From positions 62,001-126,000 of the forward strand of contig DATLJD010000012.1 of assembly GCA_035539135.1 (NCBI GenBank): a DNA stretch of 64,000 nt, in the 5' to 3' direction. The DNA comes from JABFWF01 sp035539135 (lineage in GTDB: Bacteria; Pseudomonadota; Gammaproteobacteria; Xanthomonadales; Xanthomonadaceae). Positions 1-7,209 of the stretch are shown in pieces. Position numbers and translations under genes: made by a program. Positions within the stretch are counted from its first letter, which is position 1. Each line of letters begins with the position of its first letter. The notes under the pieces were generated by a model. The model made no database searches. It worked only from the letters and a program-made list of their open reading frames with translations, and was not told the origin of the DNA.

Positions 1-552
1 GCGATCGTCGCCGCGCTCGACGCGGTGCTGCCGGCGAATGCGACCGTGCTGTTTCGCGACCACCCGATCAACCGCGAGGTGCTCGGCCACCCGCTGCGCC
101 TGCCGGCGCGCTTCGTCGAGGCGCACGGCGTGCCAATCGCCGAGCTGATCGCGCGCGCCGACCGGGTCGCCTGCATCGGTACCACCACCCTGCAGTACGA
201 AGCGCTGCTGCGCGACAAGCCCCTGCTCGTCCTCGGCCGCAGCCCCGCCACCGCGGCGGAGGCGGCCTACGCGCCGGCGCGCGCCGCCGAGCTCGACGAT
301 TGCGTCGCCGCCTGGCTTGACGACCGCGATGGCGCGCGCCGCCGCGCCAACGCGCGCGCCCTCGTCGGCCTGCTGTGCGAGCGCCACCTGATCCGCGAGG
401 ACGAGCGCGCGCTGCACGTGCGCAACGGCGTCGCCGAACTCGCCGACTTCATCGCCGCGCAGGCGGTGCCCCAGGCCGAGCCGGTCGCCGACCGCATCGA
501 CCGCTTCGCGCAGCGGGTCCTCGCCGCCTGCGCCATCGGAGAACCCGCATGA
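1..552 (+). CDS. Capsule-biosynthesis-type glycosyltransferase, C-terminal part (cut by window edge)
   Basis: The frame is open from the first base, so this is the last 183 codons of a longer gene. The segment reading RDHPINRE, then AELIARADRV and TTTLQYEALLRDKPLLVLGRS resembles the C-terminal sugar-nucleotide-binding half of KpsC/KpsS-like capsule transferases: an HP motif, then a RAD..(T/S)T..EALL..KP signature. Such enzymes often use CMP-activated sugars, which suits the CMP-sugar synthetase-like gene that begins inside its stop codon (ATGA overlap). Together with the flagellin gene 1.6 kb on, a role in surface or flagellin glycosylation is plausible, but the acceptor cannot be read from sequence. 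Confidence 0.6.
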   Translation, partial: AIVAALDAVLPANATVLFRDHPINREVLGHPLRLPARFVEAHGVPIAELIARADRVACIGTTTLQYEALLRDKPLLVLGRSPATAAEAAYAPARAAELDDCVAAWLDDRDGARRRANARALVGLLCERHLIREDERALHVRNGVAELADFIAAQAVPQAEPVADRIDRFAQRVLAACAIGEPA

Positions 553-1850
553 AGACCGTCGCCTTCCTCCCCGCCAAGGGCAACAGCGACCGCATCGGCA
601 ACAAGAACGTGCGCCTGCTCGACGGCAAGCCGCTGTTCCTGCACACCCTCGACAAGCTGCTCGCCTGCGACTTCATCGACGAGGTCTGCCTGGACACCGA
701 GTCGGAGGAGATCGCGGCGATGGCCGCCGAGCGCGACTGCCGGGTGCTGATGCGCGATCCCAAGCTGGCCAGCAACGCCACCGACGGCAACCGCCTGTTC
801 ATGAACCAGGTGCGCCAGGTCGAGGCGGACATCTACATCCAGGCGCTGTGCACCAGCCCGTTCATCGAGCCGGACACCATGCGCCGCGGCGTGGAAGCGC
901 TGGCCCAGCCCGGCACCGCGCACGACTCGGCGGTGCTGGTGCGCAAGGAGCGCCTGTACACCTGGCGCGACGGCCGCCCGACCTACGACATCGCCAACAT
1001 CCCCAACAGCTTCACCCTCGACGAAACGGTGATCGAGACGATGGGCCTGTACATCGTCCGCCGCGACGCCGCGCTGCGCCTGGAGCGCCGCATCGGCGAT
1101 CAGCCGCTGCTGCTGGAGGCGAGCCCGCTGGAGGCGGTCGACGTCAACTGGCCGGAGGACTTCGCGCTGGCCGAGCTGATCGAGGCCGGCCGCCGCGAAC
1201 GCGACCGCTGCCTGCTCAACAACCTCAAGGCCCTGCTGTCGAGCCCGATGCTGTCGGACATCCTCGACGACCATGGCTATCCGGACCAGGTGATCCGCGG
1301 CCTCGCGCCCAACCTGCCGGACGTGCGCATGCTCGGCCGCGCCAAGACCCTGCGCCTGCGCAAGCTCGAGGACGGCGAGGACTTCCGCGGCATCTACAAG
1401 GCGCTGGACAGCTACGCCACGGTGGTGCCCAACGACGTGATCGTGGTCGAGAACGAGATCGGCCAGTACGCCTACTTCGGCGAGCTCAACGCCAACCTCG
1501 CGATCCGCCGCGGCGCCGCCGGCGTGGTGGTCGGCGGCATGACCCGCGACAGCGCGGACGTGGTGCGGCTCGGTCTGCCGGTGTTCGCGCAGGGCTATTC
1601 CTGCCAGGACGTGCGCAAGCGCGCGACGCTGGACAGCGTCAACAAGCCGGTGACCATCAACGGCGTGCGGGTCGCGCCGGAAGACCTGGTGTTCGGCGAC
1701 CGCGAAGGCCTCGTCGTGATCCCGCGCCGGGTGGAAGCCTCGGTGCTGGACGCCGCGCTGCGGGTGGCGACCAACGAGAAGCGCATCCTGATCGACATCT
1801 CCGAAGGCGCGGAAGTCGAGCGCCTCACCCGCGAGTACGGGTTCTTCTGA
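549..1850 (+). CDS. Cytidylyltransferase (CMP-nonulosonate synthetase-like) fused to RraA/HMG-aldolase-like domain
   Basis: 433 aa; the ATG overlaps the upstream stop by 4 nt. Residues 1-215 form an acylneuraminate cytidylyltransferase-type domain: LPAKGNSDRIGNKN replaces the family's PARGGSK.I..KN nucleotide loop, and VDVNWPEDF near 197-205 is the usual closing motif. Residues about 225-433 are an RraA/4-hydroxy-4-methyl-2-oxoglutarate aldolase-like domain, with GGMTRDSADV (R333, D334 at the pyruvate/metal site), LGLPVFAQG and GDREGLVVIP. Keeping the R-D pair suggests an enzyme rather than the RNase E inhibitor type. Inference: one chain might make or trim a keto-sugar acid and then activate it with CTP. 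It lies directly upstream of the flagellin gene, so flagellin glycosylation is possible. Confidence 0.75.
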   Translation: MKTVAFLPAKGNSDRIGNKNVRLLDGKPLFLHTLDKLLACDFIDEVCLDTESEEIAAMAAERDCRVLMRDPKLASNATDGNRLFMNQVRQVEADIYIQALCTSPFIEPDTMRRGVEALAQPGTAHDSAVLVRKERLYTWRDGRPTYDIANIPNSFTLDETVIETMGLYIVRRDAALRLERRIGDQPLLLEASPLEAVDVNWPEDFALAELIEAGRRERDRCLLNNLKALLSSPMLSDILDDHGYPDQVIRGLAPNLPDVRMLGRAKTLRLRKLEDGEDFRGIYKALDSYATVVPNDVIVVENEIGQYAYFGELNANLAIRRGAAGVVVGGMTRDSADVVRLGLPVFAQGYSCQDVRKRATLDSVNKPVTINGVRVAPEDLVFGDREGLVVIPRRVEASVLDAALRVATNEKRILIDISEGAEVERLTREYGFF

Positions 1851-1866
1851 GCTAGCCCGGCTCCCA

Positions 1867-1938
1867 CCGTGGAGCCGAGCTTGCTTCGCTGCCTCTCGAA
1901 CCGGCCGCCGACGCAGCGAAGCAAGCTCCGCTCCACGG
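1867..1938. repeat. Intergenic palindrome, 26-bp arms (family member 1)
   Basis: Left arm 1867-1892 and right arm 1913-1938 are inverted copies with one mismatch (CCGTGGAGC[C/G]GAGC start), separated by 20 nt. The right arm contains AGCAAGCTCCGCT, also found at about 17532 and 35548. It follows the fusion gene's stop and could act as a terminator or RNA-stabilising hairpin. The arms look like a REP-type dispersed element rather than a gene-specific site. Confidence 0.8.
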
Positions 1939-2023
1939 CCCCGCAGGCGGCGCGCAAGGCACCTCTCCGGCCGTTCGCCGGGAATTTCCCTGCACCCCAT
2001 CACGAAAATCGCACGACAGGCGC

Positions 2024-2050
2024 TAAAGCCCGCGCCGGCCTGGCCGTTAT
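2024..2050 (+). promoter_or_regulatory. Sigma-28 (FliA) promoter of fliC
   Basis: TAAAGCCC, 11 nt, GCCGTTAT matches the flagellar sigma-28 consensus (TAAAGTTT, 11 nt, GCCGATAA) with few changes. It lies 94 nt before the flagellin ATG. The late-gene sigma factor FliA is encoded at 28033. Confidence 0.85.
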
Positions 2051-2143
2051 CTGGCACAGCAGAGGACGGGGCCACCATCGGCATCTTCTGCGGTAACCCC
2101 GGCCGTGGCCCTGCCCGCCGGCAACCAGTCCAGGAGACCCAAC

Positions 2144-3019
2144 ATGTCTGTCGTCAATACGAACGTGATGTCGCTGAACGCTCAGCGCAACCTCTACACC
2201 AACAACCTGGGCCTGGCGACCTCGATCCAGCGCCTGTCGTCGGGCCTGCGCGTGAACAGCGCGAAGGACGACGCGGCCGGCCTCGCCATCGCCGAGCGCA
2301 TGAACGCCCAGATCCGCGGCTCCAACGTCGCCATCCGCAACGCCAACGACGGCATCTCGCTGGCGCAGACCGCCGAAGGCGCGCTGGGCAAGATCGGCGA
2401 CGCCCTGCAGCGCATGCGCGAGCTGGCGGTGCAGTCGGCCAACGCCACCAACAGCGACGGCGACCGCAGCAACCTCGACCTCGAGTTCGCCCAGCTGCAG
2501 TCGGAGATCTCGCGCGTCGTCGACGGCACCACCTTCAACGGCACCTCGCTGTTCACCGGCTCCTCGTCCTTCGCCTTCCAGGTCGGCGCCGGCACCACCA
2601 CCAACGACGTGGTCTCGGTCACCCGCAACCAGCTGTCGGGCGGCACCGCCGGCACCAGCGGCGCGCTGACCGCGAGCTCGACCGCCCAGGACACGCTCAA
2701 GACCGTGACCTCGGCCTCGGACATCGGCGCCAGCGCCGAAGCGGCCACCAACGCGATCAAGGACATCGACGTCGCGCTGGACAAGGTCAACGCCGAGCGC
2801 GCCACCTACGGTGCGGCGCAGAACCGCTTCGAGTCGGTCATCGCCAGCCTGCAGATCTCGGTCGAGAACGTGTCCGCCGCGCGCAGCCGCATCATGGACG
2901 CCGACTTCGCCAAGGAAACCGCGGAGCTGACCCGCACGCAGATCCTGACCCAGGCCGGCACCGCGATGCTCGCCCAGGCGAACCAGGCGCCGCAGAGCGT
3001 GCTCAGCCTGCTGCGCTGA
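2144..3019 (+). CDS. fliC: Flagellin
   Basis: 291 aa. The start MSVVNTNVMSLNAQRN follows an AGGAG ribosome site at 2132-2136; an upstream ATG in frame has no such site. The N-terminal D0/D1 region (residues 1-150, SSGLRVNSAKDDAAGLAIAERM) and the C-terminal D1/D0 region (ending SVLSLLR) are typical. The central part is only about 60-70 residues and Ser/Thr/Gly-rich, so the surface D2/D3 domain is minimal. Exported unfolded by the FliPQR/FlhBA gate with the chaperone FliS and polymerised under the FliD cap. Single flagellin gene in the window, with a clear sigma-28 promoter and a strong hairpin downstream. Ser/Thr residues in the core could accept O-glycans. Confidence 0.97.
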   Translation: MSVVNTNVMSLNAQRNLYTNNLGLATSIQRLSSGLRVNSAKDDAAGLAIAERMNAQIRGSNVAIRNANDGISLAQTAEGALGKIGDALQRMRELAVQSANATNSDGDRSNLDLEFAQLQSEISRVVDGTTFNGTSLFTGSSSFAFQVGAGTTTNDVVSVTRNQLSGGTAGTSGALTASSTAQDTLKTVTSASDIGASAEAATNAIKDIDVALDKVNAERATYGAAQNRFESVIASLQISVENVSAARSRIMDADFAKETAELTRTQILTQAGTAMLAQANQAPQSVLSLLR

Positions 3020-3044
3020 TGACATCGCACCCGCGGTGACACCC

Positions 3045-3070
3045 GGGGAGGCCGCGCACGCGGCCTCCCC
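3045..3070 (+). terminator. Perfect 12-bp hairpin after fliC
   Basis: GGGGAGGCCGCG pairs exactly with CGCGGCCTCCCC, 25 nt after the flagellin stop, with only a short T run following. It would end or attenuate the abundant fliC transcript before flaG. Confidence 0.8.
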
Positions 3071-3093
3071 TTCCGCGTTTCCGGCAGGCCGCC

Positions 3094-3447
3094 ATGTCCG
3101 ACATCGCGCCCCTCGCTGCACTCCCCGCCCACGCCGCGCAGGCGCGGGCGTCCGCGTCCACGCCGCGGCCGGCCGACGCGGTCGCGATGCCCGGCGACGC
3201 CCACGGCGCGCCCGCGGCGCACGCCGTCCCGTCCACCCCGCACGCGCTGCAGCGGCAGCTCGAAGCCCTGGTCGAACCCAGCCGCACCCGCCTGCGCTTC
3301 AAGGTCGAGGAGGACCTCGGCCAGGTCGCGGTCAGCGTGATCGACGAACGCACCGGCGACGTGATCCTGCAGGTCCCCAGCGAAACCGCGCTGCGCATCG
3401 CCCGCCGCCTGCGCGAGCACGGCCGCCTGCTCGACGAGCGCGCCTGA
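3094..3447 (+). CDS. flaG: FlaG family protein
   Basis: 117 aa. The N-terminal 50 residues are Ala/Pro-rich and low-complexity. Residues about 55-110 carry the FlaG signature: LRFKVEEDLGQVAVSVIDERTGDVILQVPSE, here seen as FKVEEDLG, then VIDERTGDVI and QVPSE, then a basic amphipathic helix. FlaG lies between fliC and fliD in many polarly flagellated bacteria and affects filament length; its mechanism is unclear. It follows the fliC hairpin, so it is probably a low-level read-through gene. Confidence 0.88.
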   Translation: MSDIAPLAALPAHAAQARASASTPRPADAVAMPGDAHGAPAAHAVPSTPHALQRQLEALVEPSRTRLRFKVEEDLGQVAVSVIDERTGDVILQVPSETALRIARRLREHGRLLDERA

Positions 3448-3464
3448 ACGCCATCGCCCGGCGC

Positions 3465-3479
3465 TGGCACGCCGCTTGC
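3465..3479 (+). promoter_or_regulatory. Sigma-54 promoter of fliD
   Basis: TGGCACGCCGCTTGC matches the -24/-12 consensus TGGCAC-N5-TTGC exactly. It lies 71 nt before the fliD start and is nearly identical to the sites before fliE and fliL. Sigma-54 here is probably RpoN2 (7210) with FleQ as activator. Confidence 0.88.
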
Positions 3480-3550
3480 ACGCCTCAAGATCGCGACGGC
3501 CGCGCCGTTACTCCCTTCGAAGCAACACGTTCCGCGCCGCAGGAGGCTCC

Positions 3551-4882
3551 GTGGCCAGCATCGTCAGTGCAGGAATCGGCTCCGGCCTGGACGTCAACGC
3601 CCTGGTGTCGGGCCTCGTCTCGGCCGAGCGCGCGCCGACGGAAAACCGGCTGAAGGCCACCGAGTCCGGCACCCGCGCGCAGATCTCCGCGTTCGGCGCG
3701 CTCAGCGGCGCCCTGTCCGGCCTGCAGACCGCGCTCGACGCCTTCAAGGGCATCGGCGCCGATCCGGGCCGCAAGGCCACCGTCGGCGAAGGCGCGGGCT
3801 TCACCGCCAGCGCCGGCACCACCGCGCCGCTCGGGAGCTACGCCGTGCGGGTCGAAAAGCTGGCGACCACCCACAAGCTGCAATCGGCCGCGCTCGCCGC
3901 CGACGCACAGGTCGGCTACGGCAAACTGACCCTGCAGGTGGGCAGCGACGACCCGATCGAGGTCGACATCGCCGACGGCGACGGCACCCTCGCCGACATC
4001 CGCGACGCGATCAACGCCAAGGCCGGCAGCCAGGGCATCGCCGCCAGCATCGTCCACGGCGACGCCGGCGACGTGCTGGTGCTGACCTCCCCCCGCAGCG
4101 GCGCCGACGGCGCGATCACCGTCGGCGCCAGCGGCGGCGACGGCGGCCTGGCCGCGCTCACCAATGCGTCGCTGACCGAGGTGACCGCCGCGCAGGACGC
4201 GGAGGTCTGGGTCGACGGGGTCAAGCGCACCAGCGCCTCCAACCACATCACCGACCTGCTCGACGGCGTCACCCTCGACCTGACCAAGGCCCAGCCGGGC
4301 CAGTCCTTCGACCTGGCGATCGCCGGCGACGGCGGCGCGCTGCGCACGCGGATGGAAGCGTTCGTCAAGGCCTACAACACCGCGATCAACGCGTTGCGCA
4401 CGCAGAGCGCGGCGGGCGACAAGGACACCCCGGGCGCCGCGCTCAGCGGCGACGCCGCCCCGCGCGCGCTGACCCAGGCGCTGCGCACGGCGATGGGCAG
4501 CGCCTACGCGGACATGTCGACGCTGGGCCTGAGCACCAGCAAGGAAGGCACGCTCACCCTCGACGGCGCCAAGTTCGACGCCGCCGTCGCCGCCGACAGC
4601 GGCGCGGTGCGCGCCGTGCTCGGCGACGGCGCCGACTACGCGACCAGCCTGCGCGCGACCTTCACCGCCTATCTCGGCGACGAGGGCCTGATCAGCAGCC
4701 GCACCGAGGCGCTGAACGATCGCCTCGACGCCATCGCCGACCAGCGCGAGGCGCTGAACCGCCGCATGGCCGCGATGGAAGCCAACTACCGCCGCCAGTT
4801 CACCGCGCTCGACGCGATGATGGCGCAGATGCAGTCCACCTCCTCCTTCCTCACCCAGCAGCTCGCTGGCCTGAGCCGCTGA
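3551..4882 (+). CDS. fliD: Flagellar filament cap protein FliD (HAP2)
   Basis: 443 aa. I choose the GTG at 3551 because AGGAGG stands at 3541-3546 and the protein then begins ASIVSAGIGSGLDVNALV, the family's usual N-terminus. FliD_N covers about residues 5-100, the exposed FliD_C about 200-430, and a coiled C-terminus (ALNRRMAAMEANYRRQF, MMAQMQSTSSFLTQQL) packs on the filament tip. FliD forms the cap under which flagellin subunits fold. It is preceded by a sigma-54 site and followed 10 nt later by fliS, so fliD, fliS and the next two genes likely form one operon. Confidence 0.96.
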   Translation: MASIVSAGIGSGLDVNALVSGLVSAERAPTENRLKATESGTRAQISAFGALSGALSGLQTALDAFKGIGADPGRKATVGEGAGFTASAGTTAPLGSYAVRVEKLATTHKLQSAALAADAQVGYGKLTLQVGSDDPIEVDIADGDGTLADIRDAINAKAGSQGIAASIVHGDAGDVLVLTSPRSGADGAITVGASGGDGGLAALTNASLTEVTAAQDAEVWVDGVKRTSASNHITDLLDGVTLDLTKAQPGQSFDLAIAGDGGALRTRMEAFVKAYNTAINALRTQSAAGDKDTPGAALSGDAAPRALTQALRTAMGSAYADMSTLGLSTSKEGTLTLDGAKFDAAVAADSGAVRAVLGDGADYATSLRATFTAYLGDEGLISSRTEALNDRLDAIADQREALNRRMAAMEANYRRQFTALDAMMAQMQSTSSFLTQQLAGLSR

Positions 4883-4892
4883 GCACACCGCC

Positions 4893-5288
4893 ATGAACGC
4901 CCGCGCCTACGCCGCCCAGTACCGCCAGACCGCCGTTTCCAGCGCCGTGCTGGAAGCCAGCCCGCACCAGCTCGTCGCGCTGATGTTCGCCGGCTTCCGC
5001 GACCGCGTGCAGCTCGCGATCGCCAGCCTCGAACGCGGCGACGTCGCGCGCAAGGGCCAGGCGGTGAACGAGGCGATCGCGATCATCGGCGGCCTCGAAA
5101 GCGCGCTCGACATGGAGGCCGGCGGCAACATCGCCAGCGGCCTGCAGTCGCTGTACGACTACCTGCAGCGGCGCCTGAGCGAGGCGCACGTGCGCAACGA
5201 CGTCGCCGCCTTCCGCGAGGCCGACGCGCTGGTCGCCGAGCTGCAGTCCGCCTGGAACGCCATCGCGCCGGCCGCACCGGCGCCGTAG
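4893..5288 (+). CDS. fliS: Flagellin export chaperone FliS
   Basis: 131 aa, normal size. The hallmark N-terminus AYAAQYRQTAV and SPHQLVALMFAGF are present, followed by an all-helical bundle and a mobile Ala/Pro C-tail. FliS binds the flagellin C-terminus in the cytoplasm, prevents premature polymerisation and delivers it to FlhA. It lies 10 nt after fliD and 9 nt before the fliT-like gene. Confidence 0.96.
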   Translation: MNARAYAAQYRQTAVSSAVLEASPHQLVALMFAGFRDRVQLAIASLERGDVARKGQAVNEAIAIIGGLESALDMEAGGNIASGLQSLYDYLQRRLSEAHVRNDVAAFREADALVAELQSAWNAIAPAAPAP

Positions 5289-5297
5289 GAGAAGACC

Positions 5298-5606
5298 ATG
5301 AGCCGACGCGCCATCGCCCTGCCCATCCTGCCGGCCGAAGAGATCCGCGCCGCGGCCGCCACCGGCGACTGGGTGCGCGCCACCGAGCTCGTGCGCGGCC
5401 ACGACCACGCGGTGCGCGCCGCCTGGATCGACCCGCCGCCGGAAGAACAACTGCCGGCTTGGCGCGACCTGCTCGCCGAACAGCAGGCGCTGATGCTGGA
5501 ACTGCAGCAGCGCCGCGACGAGTCCGCCGACGCCATCGCCCGCCTGCAACGCGAACGCCGCGCCGCGCACCGCTACCTCAGCCAGGCCGCGGACGCCGGC
5601 GAGTGA
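5298..5606 (+). CDS. FliT-like small flagellar chaperone candidate
   Basis: 102 aa, mostly helical and charged, with a heptad-like C-terminal half (EQQALMLELQQRRDESADAIARL, seen in two helices). It has no strong signature. It sits where fliT follows fliS in other polarly flagellated bacteria, is the right size for FliT (the FliD chaperone), and its stop overlaps the next gene by 4 nt. The assignment rests on position and fold propensity more than on motif. Confidence 0.6.
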   Translation: MSRRAIALPILPAEEIRAAAATGDWVRATELVRGHDHAVRAAWIDPPPEEQLPAWRDLLAEQQALMLELQQRRDESADAIARLQRERRAAHRYLSQAADAGE

Positions 5607-6166
5607 ACCCCGCCGACGCCGACGCCGCGCTGTTCGGCGAAGCGCTGGCCTGCGAGGAACGCCGTCCCGCCGGCTTCGCCGCGGGCCCGCGCGCGGCGGC
5701 CGACCTGCAGGCCGAACGCCTGCGCGCCGAGGCCTTCCTGCAGGCGCTGGCGCTGGTCGAGGACAGCCGCAGCGAGGAGCCCGAGGAACACGGCACGACC
5801 GGCCTCGCGCTGCAGCGGATCGAGGCCCGCCTCGACCTGTTGACGACCCTGGTCGGTAGCCTGCTGCGCGGCCACGACCACGACCCGGTGCGCGCGTTGC
5901 GCTGGTCGGCGCTCGGCGCCTGCCTGCAGGTCGCCGCCACCGAGGTCGCCGCCGGCGCCAGCGGCTGGCTGCGCGTGCAGCCCTCGGACTGGCTGCCGCA
6001 GGTGCTGCGCCTGCCGGTGGAGGTGCTGGCGACCGAAGCGGACGGCGACGGCCTCCGGCTGTGGCTGCGCTTCGACGGCCTCGGGCCGGGCCTGTCCGCG
6101 GCGCTGGAGCGGCACCTGTTCCGGATGCACCGGCGCGAGATCGCCGAGCGCCGGCGCAGCCAGTAG
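5603..6166 (+). CDS. Degenerate PilZ-like domain protein, flagellar operon
   Basis: 187 aa; the GTG start overlaps the previous stop (GTGA). Residues 1-95 are helical. From about 95 on there is a beta-rich stretch, RALRWSALGACLQVA, then QPSDWLPQVLRLPVEV and a C-terminal basic tail. The W-S-A-L-G step resembles the second PilZ motif (D/N-x-S-x-x-G), but its first residue is Arg, and no clean RxxxR loop precedes it. Cyclic-di-GMP binding is therefore doubtful. Xanthomonads carry motility-related PilZ proteins beside flagellar genes, which supports a regulatory role. Function is inferred. Confidence 0.55.
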   Translation: MNPADADAALFGEALACEERRPAGFAAGPRAAADLQAERLRAEAFLQALALVEDSRSEEPEEHGTTGLALQRIEARLDLLTTLVGSLLRGHDHDPVRALRWSALGACLQVAATEVAAGASGWLRVQPSDWLPQVLRLPVEVLATEADGDGLRLWLRFDGLGPGLSAALERHLFRMHRREIAERRRSQ

Positions 6167-6406
6167 CGGGGCGAAGACGAAGACGGCGGCGGCTCGCCCC
6201 GTCGTCCCTCACGCAACGGCCAACGCGCCCATTTCCGTCCGTTGCCGGGATTCGGCGCGCCGGTGTCCTGGTTGAGACCGGTCACCCCGCCACCGCATTC
6301 ACCCCCACGTGGAAACACGCGGTGGCGGCGTCCGGCGCGGCGCGCATTGCTGGCACCCCGCGCCGCATCCGGCTAAGGTGACGGCGGGGATCCACGGACC
6401 ACGGCC

Positions 6407-7069
6407 TTGCGCGTACTGATCTGCGACGACCACACCCTCGTCCGGGCCGGCCTGCGCCGGCTGCTGGAGGGCTTCGACGGGGTCGAGGTCGTGGCGGAGG
6501 CGGCGAGCGCGGACGAGGCGGTGGCGCGGGCCCGGCAATGCCTGCCCGACGCGGTCCTGCTCGACCTGTCGATGCCCGGCCGCAACGGCTTCGAGGCGCT
6601 GGACGAGCTGCGCCAGGTGGTGCCCGGCAGCGCCGTGGTGATCATGTCCATGCACGACGATCCGGCCCACGTGCGCGCCGCGCTGGCGCGCGGGGCGAGC
6701 GGGTTCGTGGTCAAGGAAGGCGCGCCGGCCGAACTCGAGATCGCCCTGCGCGCCGCGGTCAACGGCCGCACCTTCCTCAGCCCGCAGGTGTCCGGGCCGC
6801 AGTTGCGCGCGCAGCCGGCGGCGAAGGGCGACGTCGACGCGCTGCCGCCACGCCAGCGGCAGATCCTCGCCGCACTCGGCGAGGGCCGCACCACCAAGCA
6901 GATCGCCGCCGACCTCGGCATCAGCGTGAAGACGGTCGAGACCCACCGCGCCCGGATCATGGAGGCGCTGGGCTGCCGCAACGCGGTGGAACTGCTGCGG
7001 GTGGCGGTGCGCCTGCACGACCGCGTCGCGCCGCTGGGCAACGGCAAGCTCGGCGGCGGGATGCCCTGA
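6407..7069 (+). CDS. NarL/FixJ-type response regulator, orphan
   Basis: 220 aa from a TTG start. The receiver domain (1-120) has D7/D8, phospho-acceptor D53 (LLDLSMPGRNG), and a Lys in GFVVKEG. A LuxR-type helix-turn-helix (about 148-205) contains LPPRQRQILAALGEGRTTK and GISVKTVETHRARIM. It should bind DNA as a dimer once phosphorylated. No kinase gene is adjacent; the nearest in the window is the soluble HisKA_3 kinase at 56614. It stands alone between the fliD operon and rpoN2, 140 nt before the latter, with a 19-bp palindrome between them. Confidence 0.85.
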   Translation: MRVLICDDHTLVRAGLRRLLEGFDGVEVVAEAASADEAVARARQCLPDAVLLDLSMPGRNGFEALDELRQVVPGSAVVIMSMHDDPAHVRAALARGASGFVVKEGAPAELEIALRAAVNGRTFLSPQVSGPQLRAQPAAKGDVDALPPRQRQILAALGEGRTTKQIAADLGISVKTVETHRARIMEALGCRNAVELLRVAVRLHDRVAPLGNGKLGGGMP

Positions 7070-7088
7070 CGACGGAATCACGTCGCGT

Positions 7089-7107
7089 TGTCGGGGATTC
7101 CCCGACA
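7089..7107. promoter_or_regulatory. 19-bp palindrome in the leader of rpoN2 (operator candidate)
   Basis: TGTCGGGGA-T-TCCCCGACA is a perfect inverted repeat, 20 nt after the regulator stop and 103 nt before rpoN2. A second, longer-range pair (GACGGAATC at 7071, GATTCCGTC at 7153) encloses it. It could be an operator, for example for the adjacent LuxR-type regulator, or a hairpin ending that gene. No T run follows, which favours an operator or RNA structure over a terminator. Confidence 0.5.
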
Positions 7108-7209
7108 TCCCTCAGGTCCTTCCCGACCGCACCAGGGGAACGCCCCGATTCGGATTCCGTCAGGTGCTGTTCATCCTCTTCCCCGGGGACATCACGGCGG
7201 AGGGGACGC

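Noticed and set aside
6345..6366. TGGCAC-like sigma-54 site before the orphan regulator
   Set aside because: TGGCACCCCGCGCCGC lacks the TTGC half; only the -24 part matches.
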